Of a DNA stretch of 64,000 nt, positions 8,416 through 15,333 are shown one piece after another. The position numbers were made by a program, and so were the translations under genes. The DNA lies in contig CALBTB010000004.1 in the NCBI GenBank assembly GCA_937967995.1, positions 220,020-284,019 of the forward strand, in the 5' to 3' direction. Origin of the DNA: an uncultured Gammaproteobacteria bacterium. GTDB lineage: Bacteria; Pseudomonadota; Gammaproteobacteria; UBA6429; Thiohalophilaceae. Numbering within the stretch: the stretch's first letter is position 1; each line of letters opens with the position of its first letter. The notes under the pieces were generated by a model that ran no database searches, was not told the origin of the DNA, and was given only the letters and a program-made list of their open reading frames with translations.

Positions 8416-9246
8416 TTATGCACCCGAATTAACATAGGCTGCTGTCAGCTCATGCTTCGGATAGTTAAAAATTTTGTCCGCTGTTCCTTGTTCTACCAAT
8501 ACTCCCTTACCTTCATGATTCCAGAAAAATGCCACATGGTCAGAAATCCGTTTTGCCTGTGCGATATTATGGGTAACAATCACAATCGTATAATTTCCCT
8601 TTAACTCCATAATCAATTCCTCGATTTTCTTGGTCGACATAGGATCCAGGGCACTGCACGGCTCATCCATAAGAATCACTTCCGGTTCCAGAATCAGGGT
8701 ACGTGCAAGGCAAAGCCGCTGCTGTTGACCACCAGATAAAGACAATGCAGGCGTATGCAGGCGAGACTCTACCTCTTCCCATAAACCTACATTTTGCAGG
8801 ACGTTTTGAATTTTCAATCTGATAACTTCCTTGTCCCTTACTCCATGATGCTTGAGTGGTAGCTCAAGGTTTCGCCATATTGAAAACGGAAACAAGTTAG
8901 GTTTCTGAAACAACATCCCTATCTTGCGTCTTACTTCAGTAAGATTTACTGACGATGAGTAGACATTTTCGTCGCCAACCTTGACCTCACCGGTCACACA
9001 ACAACTCTCGTTAAGATCGGTCAATCTGTTCAGACAGCAAAGAAAACTCGTTTTACCACAACCAGATGGTCCTATAATTGATGTGACTGAATTTTTAGGA
9101 ATATTCAACGAGACATTCTCTATGATCATATTATTTCCATAGCACAGGCAAAGCTTGTCTATACAGAACATAAACCTGCTTGAATCGTTGAACACTGATT
9201 CTGCATGCATCTCACATACATTTTCACGCCTATCTAATAATTCCAT
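8416..9246 (-). CDS. pstB: Phosphate-type ABC transporter ATPase, divergent PstB
   Basis: The 276-residue product has Walker A GPSGCGKT, the PstB hallmark LRRKIGM-type segment, QKPNLFP, signature LSGGQQQRLCLA and Walker B MDEPCSALDP. It powers import through PstCA. It departs from standard PstB: eleven cysteines are present, several in pairs (FLCC, ESCC), and the N-terminus is longer. The ATG at 9246 was chosen because GGAG lies 7 bases upstream. The gene is fourth in pstSCAB order and leads directly to the RND gene. Phosphate is the likely substrate, giving cells phosphate in the presence of arsenate; another oxyanion cannot be excluded. Confidence 0.88.
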   Translation of the reverse strand: MELLDRRENVCEMHAESVFNDSSRFMFCIDKLCLCYGNNMIIENVSLNIPKNSVTSIIGPSGCGKTSFLCCLNRLTDLNESCCVTGEVKVGDENVYSSSVNLTEVRRKIGMLFQKPNLFPFSIWRNLELPLKHHGVRDKEVIRLKIQNVLQNVGLWEEVESRLHTPALSLSGGQQQRLCLARTLILEPEVILMDEPCSALDPMSTKKIEELIMELKGNYTIVIVTHNIAQAKRISDHVAFFWNHEGKGVLVEQGTADKIFNYPKHELTAAYVNSGA

Positions 9247-9282
9247 TTTTTTACTCCAACACAACCATGTAATGAGCCAGTT

Positions 9283-10152
9283 TTAACGTAATTGTCGTCT
9301 TTGAATTTTGTTACCTATATAAATTGCCATTGAGTTTACAACTAGCAATACAACGATTAGCACAAATGCACTGCCGTAAGCATTCGCATCTCCACCTGAT
9401 ACATTCATAGCAAGGTCATATACATGAATTGACAATGCACGCCCTGAATCCATCACACCAGATGGCATTCTGTCTACATAACCACTCGTGAATAACAGAG
9501 CAGCGGTTTCGGCCAGCGCCCTGCCAATACCTAAAAGAAATCCCGCTATAATTCCCGGCATGGCGGAAGGAATAATCACATAAAAAAGACTGGCAGATTT
9601 AGACATTGCTAATGCGGTACTTGACTCACGATATGCATCAGGCACGGCCTTTAATCCATCTATTGATGCACGAATAACAAACGGAAGCACCATGCATGCC
9701 AGCGTCAGACCACCAGATAACAGCGAAAAACCAAAGCCAAGCACATTATTGAAAAATACAAAGCCAAATAGCCCGTATATAATCGATGGTATGGCAGCCA
9801 GCACATCTATGCTGATGTTAATAAATTTCGCAAAGCGAGAATCTTTTAATGTATATTCATTCAAATAGACAGCAGTCGCGACACCCATTGGTAGCGCAAA
9901 AGCAAGACATATAAAAACTATTACACCTGTCGATACCAGTATCGGCAATATTCCACCAGAGCGACCTGCATTACCCGGTGACTCTGTCAGAAATTCCCAT
10001 GATATGACCGATATACCATTTACCAGTATTTCGCCTAAAATCCACACGAAAATCAAAACTACGACTATAAATCCCGACCATGCGATAAACGTGGCCAGAT
10101 TGTCTAAATCGTAATGGCTACCCCTCTCCAGCCTGACAGCTTGTTCAGACAT
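9283..10152 (-). CDS. pstA: Phosphate ABC transporter permease PstA
   Basis: The 289-residue inner-membrane protein has about six helices and the ABC coupling loop in the region YRESSTALAMSKSASLFYVI. GIGRALAETAALLF is the PstA/PstC signature for the cytoplasmic ATPase contact. Its start overlaps the end of pstC by 8 bases, so translation is probably coupled. It pairs with PstC to form the phosphate channel. Confidence 0.92.
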   Translation of the reverse strand: MSEQAVRLERGSHYDLDNLATFIAWSGFIVVVLIFVWILGEILVNGISVISWEFLTESPGNAGRSGGILPILVSTGVIVFICLAFALPMGVATAVYLNEYTLKDSRFAKFINISIDVLAAIPSIIYGLFGFVFFNNVLGFGFSLLSGGLTLACMVLPFVIRASIDGLKAVPDAYRESSTALAMSKSASLFYVIIPSAMPGIIAGFLLGIGRALAETAALLFTSGYVDRMPSGVMDSGRALSIHVYDLAMNVSGGDANAYGSAFVLIVVLLVVNSMAIYIGNKIQRRQLR

Positions 10153-11023
10153 GGTTTTTATCCCGTAAAATCATTTCTTTGCCAAACATCATGACAAAGA
10201 CAATACAAAGCAACAGCAACGCAGATACAAATAATGAACTTCTATGCAGCTCCATCGCATAGGCCATTTCGAGCGCTATGTTCGATGTTAAAGCACGCAT
10301 AGGTTCAAACACGCTGTCTGGTAACTGCACTACATTTCCACATACCATCAGCACGGCCATGGTTTCCCCGATCGCGCGAGCAGCACCGAGTATGCTGCCT
10401 GCAAAGATGCTTTTTCTAAGTGCAGGCAATACAACACTAATGATGGTGGACCATCGCTTTAAGCCAATTGCAACTGATGCTTCAATATAATGTTTTGGCA
10501 GTGACCTTATCGCAGAATCAATCAGTATCGTAATGGTAGGGAAAATCATAATTGCAAGAACAATAATTCCTGCCAACAGACTCGTACCAGGTGACTGAAT
10601 CATAATAATCATGGGAACAAGTGTTACCAGACCCCATAATCCATATACCACTGAGGGTATACCCGCAAGAATCTCCACCAACCTGCGGCAGGCAACTGAC
10701 AAGACTTTAGGCGCATAAAAATTGTTAAACACGGCTACGAGCACAGCGAGGGGAACAGCAATTGCAATAGATCCGGCCATTAGAAGCAGACTACCCACAA
10801 GCATTGGTAGCATATAGAACTCACCTGCTGTGGGGTTCCACCGTTCATCAAAAAAGAAGCGTTCTATATCAATTATTTTAAAAGCTGAAATTGATTCAGT
10901 AAAAATAAATACCGTAATCAACATCATAATGACTATTGATAGCCCACCTACGGCCACCAATAGCCATTTCAGTACTGAATCAGCGATTGATGGGTACGAA
11001 GTACTGTTCTTCGATAATGTCAT
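10145..11023 (-). CDS. pstC: Phosphate ABC transporter permease PstC
   Basis: The product has 292 residues when started at the ATG at 11023, which has GGGAG six bases upstream. It has about six membrane helices. The family signature reads ILGAARAIGETMAVLMVCGN, with a coupling loop around YIEASVAIGLKRWSTI. It overlaps the end of pstS by 44 bases and the start of pstA by 8 bases, a compact arrangement that supports a single transcript. Confidence 0.92.
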   Translation of the reverse strand: MTLSKNSTSYPSIADSVLKWLLVAVGGLSIVIMMLITVFIFTESISAFKIIDIERFFFDERWNPTAGEFYMLPMLVGSLLLMAGSIAIAVPLAVLVAVFNNFYAPKVLSVACRRLVEILAGIPSVVYGLWGLVTLVPMIIMIQSPGTSLLAGIIVLAIMIFPTITILIDSAIRSLPKHYIEASVAIGLKRWSTIISVVLPALRKSIFAGSILGAARAIGETMAVLMVCGNVVQLPDSVFEPMRALTSNIALEMAYAMELHRSSLFVSALLLLCIVFVMMFGKEMILRDKNHV

Positions 11024-11813
11024 GTACTTCTCCCGACATGGCAAACGAAATAAAGTCTTTAACCAACCCTTGTGGCTGTGTCTTGGTTACTATATTGAGT
11101 GGACGACTAAGTGGATATTTACCTCTCGCAACAGTATCCATTGACGCAACAACATTACCCATGGGTAGCAATTTAAGCGGTGCGATGCCCTGCTTAACCT
11201 GGTAGTAAGCTGATCCGATTGACACATAGCCAATGCTATGCGGATTAACCGAAACTGTCTTAATACCCTGCTGGTTGTCCCCAATGACAACATGAGGTTT
11301 TATCTGGTCTGACTTTAACTTGTAATACTTCAGGAAAAGCTCGAGAGTTGAACGACCATCCGCTTTATTAACAACTATGATTTTCTCATCCAACCCACCC
11401 GGCAAGTCTTTCCAGTTAGTTATTTCACCGGCATATATTTTTCTTATCTGATCATCCGATAATGATTTAACCGGATTTGATTTATGCAGAATAATAGCAA
11501 TGCCATCTCTTGCTATAGTAAAAAACTTTAACGAACGTTCACTATCTTTTGGTGCTCGTGACGCCATGCCAATGTCTGCCATGCCATTTCTTGCATCATT
11601 TACTCCGCGTGTACTACCACCCGTTTGCACATCAATGCGGACACCCGGGTGTTTTTTCTCGTATCGCTTTGCAATTTCTGATAACAATGGTGCAACGGTG
11701 CTTGATCCAGTCAATACCAGCCGATCCTTCTTGTCTTCAGCCTGGCTAAGACCTGACACCAGACTGAACACAAGCGTCGCAAACAGCATCTTAATAACTA
11801 TTCCAAGTTTCAT
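10980..11813 (-). CDS. pstS: Phosphate-type ABC transporter substrate-binding protein
   Basis: The 277-residue periplasmic protein has a signal peptide (cleavage near residue 25, SQAED). The phosphate-binding Ser-rich loop reads GSSTVAPL (about 36-43), followed by GGSTRGVNDARNG and the family motif IRKIYAGEITNWKDLPGG. It should bind phosphate and pass it to PstCA. It is shorter than E. coli PstS and belongs to the PstS-like (PBP2) group. GGAG precedes the start. Its place just after arsM in the cluster suggests selective phosphate uptake under arsenate; selectivity itself cannot be read from the sequence. Confidence 0.88.
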   Translation of the reverse strand: MKLGIVIKMLFATLVFSLVSGLSQAEDKKDRLVLTGSSTVAPLLSEIAKRYEKKHPGVRIDVQTGGSTRGVNDARNGMADIGMASRAPKDSERSLKFFTIARDGIAIILHKSNPVKSLSDDQIRKIYAGEITNWKDLPGGLDEKIIVVNKADGRSTLELFLKYYKLKSDQIKPHVVIGDNQQGIKTVSVNPHSIGYVSIGSAYYQVKQGIAPLKLLPMGNVVASMDTVARGKYPLSRPLNIVTKTQPQGLVKDFISFAMSGEVHDIIEEQYFVPINR

Positions 11814-11852
11814 ATCTACTTACTCCAATCCATATTTCATTTACCTCATTGA

Positions 11853-12830
11853 CTAACACCCACAGCTCGGACCGCATGATTTAGCTGGAGGCGCGTTCTT
11901 GATAGTCGGACTGGTGACAATGAAAGACTCACGGTATGGCCCAATTGCGAGACGCTTGGCTGTATCTGAGCAGATTTCTACTGGAGAAAAGCGGGGGAAC
12001 TTATGCCCTTCTTCATCATGAACCTCAGTATACGGGCCCAGGTAAATGGCAAACTGTCCCTGGTATTTGCAGACATCCCCACTTGTCGACTTGTATCCGG
12101 AAATGGTAAGTGAAGTAAAATGGTAACCATTTACTTCTTCCCAGGCACTTTCTGATATCTGGCTGATACCAATGAAACCTGTCTCCTGGATCAGTTGAAG
12201 AAACTCGGATGCAGACAAGGAACCCGTATAACATTCCGCCCATTTCTGGCCATCTTCCTGATCTTCCTTCAATACCGGTCTATCTGAAACAATGTCAGAT
12301 ATAACAATTCGCCCACCATCTTTCAGTGCACGATACATCTCATTGAATACCTGCTGCTTATCCGGAGACAGATTGATGACACAGTTGGAAATAACTAAAT
12401 CTGCAGAATTATCGTCGACAGGTATTTTCTCTATTTTACCTTTACGAAAATCGACAACATCGTAACCAAGATTCTTTGCCACAGCCGTTTTGAAATTCCT
12501 GGCTTTATCTAGCATGGCATCCGTCATATCAACACCAATCACTTTACCATTCGCACCCACCATCCTGGCTGCCACAAAGCAATCAATACCGACTCCTGAA
12601 CCAAGATCAACTATGGTTTCACCATCTGCAATATCTGATTTCATTACCGGGCTACCACAGACATAATTATGATCAAAGTCTTCTTCAGTAATATGGCTTA
12701 TCCAGTCCTTCTGATAGTCCTTTGGGCAACATAAACCAGGCTGTGGTTTTTCTGCCGCTTCAGCATATAACTCACTCACATCTTTATATATGCTACCTGC
12801 ACTTTTCTGGGTCGTATGTACGGATTCCAT
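11853..12830 (-). CDS. arsM: Arsenite S-adenosylmethionine methyltransferase ArsM
   Basis: The 325-residue protein has a class I SAM fold, with motif I DLGSGVGID at about 75-83 and the ArsM signature ISNCVINLSPDK at about 147-158. The three Cys that bind arsenic in ArsM enzymes are present: C58 (YVCGSP), C150 (SNCVIN) and C200 (AECYTG). The N-terminal GLCCP pair (C34, C35) resembles cyanobacterial-type ArsM enzymes. A C-terminal Cys tail (SCGPSCGC) could also bind thiophilic metal. The enzyme methylates arsenite to mono- to trimethyl forms. It is transcribed just ahead of pstS. No ArsS-like radical SAM gene for arsenosugar synthesis was seen. Confidence 0.92.
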   Translation of the reverse strand: MESVHTTQKSAGSIYKDVSELYAEAAEKPQPGLCCPKDYQKDWISHITEEDFDHNYVCGSPVMKSDIADGETIVDLGSGVGIDCFVAARMVGANGKVIGVDMTDAMLDKARNFKTAVAKNLGYDVVDFRKGKIEKIPVDDNSADLVISNCVINLSPDKQQVFNEMYRALKDGGRIVISDIVSDRPVLKEDQEDGQKWAECYTGSLSASEFLQLIQETGFIGISQISESAWEEVNGYHFTSLTISGYKSTSGDVCKYQGQFAIYLGPYTEVHDEEGHKFPRFSPVEICSDTAKRLAIGPYRESFIVTSPTIKNAPPAKSCGPSCGC

Positions 12831-12863
12831 TTCACTGTCTCCATTCGTTAAATTTAAATCTGA

Positions 12864-13142
12864 TTATTCTTCGTAGCAGTCACAGTTTGATAAGTTCTGC
12901 TCTATCATTCCAGATGTCACCTTATCGCCCTTAACATGGATTGTGACATCTCCATCTTTACCTTCTACTTCAATACCATCCACTTTTTCAAAAAAATCAG
13001 GCCCACAGCATGTTTGCGTCCCGGTGCTGCATTTCTGGACCATGTCATCAACTTTCTGTCTTTCCACTTCACCTTTTAAATTTACGTCAACACCACCTTC
13101 CTTCTGGTGGACTGTACCCATTTCTGCGAGTTTGTTAGCCAT
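12864..13142 (-). CDS. Small Cys-rich protein of unknown function in the arsenic cluster
   Basis: The product has 92 residues, no signal peptide and no membrane segment. It carries CSTGTQTCCGPDFF near the middle (about residues 38-51) and CDC near the end, within a beta-rich pattern (VDGIEVEGKDGDVTIHVKG). The CGP-type motif also occurs at the C-termini of ArsM and ArsI next door. GGAG precedes the ATG. The gene lies between arsI and arsM with short gaps, so co-expression is likely. Arsenic binding or chaperoning is an inference from Cys spacing and location; I do not recognise the family. Confidence 0.65.
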   Translation of the reverse strand: MANKLAEMGTVHQKEGGVDVNLKGEVERQKVDDMVQKCSTGTQTCCGPDFFEKVDGIEVEGKDGDVTIHVKGDKVTSGMIEQNLSNCDCYEE

Positions 13143-13183
13143 ATCACTTCTCCTGTTGTCAGCTTATTGATAAAACATGTATC

Positions 13184-13684
13184 TCATTGATTAGCGAGCA
13201 TCGTTCGGTCAAAATCGGCATGACATATACAATCCGGGCCACAACCCTGTTCTGTCTCTGCTTCCGTCACCACGAATATTTCCCACCGATATCCATCCGG
13301 GTCTGCAGCCCATATTTTGGTCTGCAACGCATAGCAGCAATCTGCCTCATCTTCCTTAATCAATTTAAATCCGGCGCTATCCAGTCTGTTAGACATCTCT
13401 CTCACTATAGATGTTGATTTCACCTGAATACCGAAATGTCCGGCTCCGACACGTGCATTTTTATTTTTCACAAGCATGATATTGAGGGGTGGATTTTCCA
13501 TTTCAAATACAGCATGTTCACTGTCGATTGTTATCGGCTCGGCATCAAAAAACACTTTATAGAACAGCAGCGCACTTTCCATATTTGTCGTCAAAAGCTT
13601 CAGTGTTACCTTACGTTTTATCTCCACCATTGGTGTCATTGCGCCAATCTGTTTTGCTGTCTCCCATATGCTAGTCTGTTGCAT
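13184..13684 (-). CDS. arsI: ArsI-type C-As lyase (glyoxalase/VOC fold)
   Basis: The 166-residue VOC-fold protein carries the ArsI vicinal pair in ADCCYALQTKIWAADPDG (C116, C117), the metal ligand H83 in GHFGIQV and E135 in YRWEIF. ArsI cleaves the carbon-arsenic bond of trivalent organoarsenicals with iron and oxygen. The first metal His of known ArsI, in the first beta strand, seems to be replaced here (VTLKLLTT), which is unusual. The C-terminus has CGPDCIC. The ATG at 13684 was chosen for its AGAGGAA site; longer frames have none. The neighbouring paralogue, 13 bases upstream, retains the missing His. Confidence 0.82.
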   Translation of the reverse strand: MQQTSIWETAKQIGAMTPMVEIKRKVTLKLLTTNMESALLFYKVFFDAEPITIDSEHAVFEMENPPLNIMLVKNKNARVGAGHFGIQVKSTSIVREMSNRLDSAGFKLIKEDEADCCYALQTKIWAADPDGYRWEIFVVTEAETEQGCGPDCICHADFDRTMLANQ

Positions 13685-13697
13685 GTTCGTTTCCTCT

Positions 13698-14117
13698 TTA
13701 ACTGTAAATTTCCCAGCGATTACCTTCTGTATCAGATACATAAAACCCATCGCCATCATCTACAAACCAGAATTTTTCACTGTTTAATCTTTCGCGCATC
13801 TCTTTCAAAATCTCATCGTCTGCAACCTGTATTCCAAATTCAGTATCCTTATCATAATTATCTTCATGTACGTTTAATGTAAGGTTTAATGGAGGTTGCT
13901 TTAACTCAAATTTTGCATAATCTTCTTTCAACTTTACCGGCTTCTCGTTAAACAGTGCCATATAGAAAGCAAGTTGTTTCCTCAGTTCAGGAACATTCAG
14001 ACTGATATGCGGCCGTGTATCAGTTTCAAACTCAACGGCGCTGGTTAGCTCAGCATCTGAAATGGATGAGGTTGGAGCGCAACAACTGCTTCCTGATGTA
14101 TTCGAATTTTCTGCCAT
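13698..14117 (-). CDS. ArsI-like VOC protein lacking the Cys pair
   Basis: The product has 139 residues from the ATG at 14117, which has a near-perfect AGGAGGA site. It is clearly related to the ArsI gene downstream: DTRPHISLNVPELRKQL, then PPLNLTLNV and GNRWEIYS. It keeps the first metal His (PHISLNV) and the final Glu. The second His is replaced by Glu (TEFGIQV), and the CCYA pair is replaced by DGFYV. An N-terminal CC pair (C12, C13) sits in a Ser-rich tail. It is either a non-catalytic partner or an enzyme with another job. It is the first gene of the compact arsenic operon. Confidence 0.72.
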   Translation of the reverse strand: MAENSNTSGSSCCAPTSSISDAELTSAVEFETDTRPHISLNVPELRKQLAFYMALFNEKPVKLKEDYAKFELKQPPLNLTLNVHEDNYDKDTEFGIQVADDEILKEMRERLNSEKFWFVDDGDGFYVSDTEGNRWEIYS

Positions 14118-14186
14118 GTTTTTCCTCCTAAAGAACAAAAGTGTTCCCGAATGGAAATACAATATGCTCTTAAGGATTTATTCATA

Positions 14187-14202
14187 CTGTACAGGTGTAC
14201 AG
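14187..14202. promoter_or_regulatory. Perfect palindrome CTGTACA-GG-TGTACAG
   Basis: The arms are 7 bases with a 2-base centre. It lies 70 bases upstream of the first gene of the arsenic operon, which is read leftward. The position suits an operator; the shape loosely recalls LuxR-type boxes, but the binding protein is not known. Confidence 0.4.
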
Positions 14203-14315
14203 CCTATGGACTGATAGCAGAATAAAGTGTGTGGCGAGGCAACCACTTAATCTGTAAGTAAGTGATTGTTATAAGAAATTTAACGTGGAATAGCGAATGT
14301 AATTATTAATAGTGA

Positions 14316-14330
14316 AATATGTGACATATT
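14316..14330. promoter_or_regulatory. Palindrome AATATGT-G-ACATATT
   Basis: This perfect 7+1+7 dyad lies about 200 bases upstream of the arsenic operon and just past the 3' end of the DUF2703 gene. AT-rich dyads of this form are used by ArsR/SmtB repressors, but no arsR gene is in the window. Confidence 0.35.
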
Positions 14331-14367
14331 ACCCTTTTTGCAAAAAATGTATGTTTCAGAAGTACAA

Positions 14368-14757
14368 TCAACAACACTCGGCGACCTGGCAGATCGCGTC
14401 GCGCAAGATTTCTTCTGACACCACCTCATGGGTCATACCTGAATATTCAAGGGTACGGCAGGACTCTTCTTCTCCAGTCAGATCACTGCATGAGCCACAG
14501 GAATTCTTTGACGCACTTGCCTGCTGAAGAATATTTTCTATAGGGCTACCATTAATCTTTATCAGATTGGACAAACGAATCTCATCGGATTCCAGCCTGA
14601 TCTCATGCAGGACAATTTCATCGTCCGTCATTCGGCATTCCTGTTTCATTTGTTCAACGATTTTATTTACAGCGATTCCTGTGTCGGAACATCTGTCACA
14701 GGTACTTCCATCAATTTCTAAATGAAACCACTCTATAACAATAGGATTGTTCATCAT
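14368..14757 (-). CDS. DUF2703 protein, Cys-rich
   Basis: The product has 129 residues from the ATG at 14757. It opens with VIEWFHLEIDGSTCDRCSDTG and continues with INGSPIENIL, NSCGSCSDLTGEEESCRTLEY and a C-terminal ECC. These match the DUF2703 pattern of paired CxxC motifs in a thioredoxin-like setting. The function of the family is not established; the Cys pairs suggest metal or thiol chemistry. About 250 bases with two palindromes separate it from the ArsI-like gene, so it may have its own transcript although it reads in the same direction. Confidence 0.75.
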   Translation of the reverse strand: MMNNPIVIEWFHLEIDGSTCDRCSDTGIAVNKIVEQMKQECRMTDDEIVLHEIRLESDEIRLSNLIKINGSPIENILQQASASKNSCGSCSDLTGEEESCRTLEYSGMTHEVVSEEILRDAICQVAECC

Positions 14758-14975
14758 TGTCACCTTAGAATTTTATTTTCTTACAAATAGCTTACGATCG
14801 CAGTATAGCATAGACACTAAAAGTCCAAGCATGTTGCTACTTCACCACTACCCTAAGCCTTTACCAGAGTATTTATAATGTATTAGAGTTTCATAATACT
14901 GATCCAGGTCATTTTCTGTAACGAACATAGCGAATAACAATACGCTCCCTTACCACGACTCCCCGGGAGAACATC

Positions 14976-15275
14976 ATGAAACAATTTATTACATTGCTGT
15001 CATTGTCTTTTGCCGCGCTACTGTTTGTTTCAACAGCGCAAGCCGCTGACCAGGCCTATGGCTGGGAATTAATGACGGAACAGGAACGTACAGAACATCA
15101 GGAAAAAATGCGTAGCTTTAAAACACAGGAAGAAAGAGAACAATATCGTATAGAGCATCACAAAAAAATGCAGGAACGCGCCAAGGCCAAGGGTGTGACG
15201 TTACCAGACAAACCACTGCCACAAGGTAAAGGTATGGGCGGCGGCATGGGTGATGGCATGGGCAAAGGCCGATAA
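14976..15275 (+). CDS. Small secreted protein, EHxxKM repeats
   Basis: The product has 99 residues with a clear signal peptide (cleaved after AQA, about residue 23). The mature part reads WELMTEQERTEHQEKMRSF and YRIEHHKKMQERAKAKG, a charged helical segment. It ends in a Gly-Met-rich tail (GKGMGGGMGDGMGKGR) that could bind metal such as copper. I do not recognise a named family; the helical part recalls CpxP-like periplasmic proteins only in style. A strong terminator follows 10 bases downstream. Confidence 0.7.
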   Translation: MKQFITLLSLSFAALLFVSTAQAADQAYGWELMTEQERTEHQEKMRSFKTQEEREQYRIEHHKKMQERAKAKGVTLPDKPLPQGKGMGGGMGDGMGKGR

Positions 15276-15285
15276 CCTGGCTAAT

Positions 15286-15325
15286 CGGGCTGGCGAACAG
15301 TCACACGCCAGCCCGTATTATTTTT
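15286..15325 (+). terminator. Rho-independent terminator
   Basis: A perfect 10-bp stem CGGGCTGGCG/CGCCAGCCCG (15286-15295 and 15306-15315) with a 10-base loop is followed by TATTATTTTT. It closes the small secreted-protein gene and separates it from the convergent GGDEF-EAL gene. Confidence 0.85.
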
Positions 15326-15333
15326 CAAAACTT

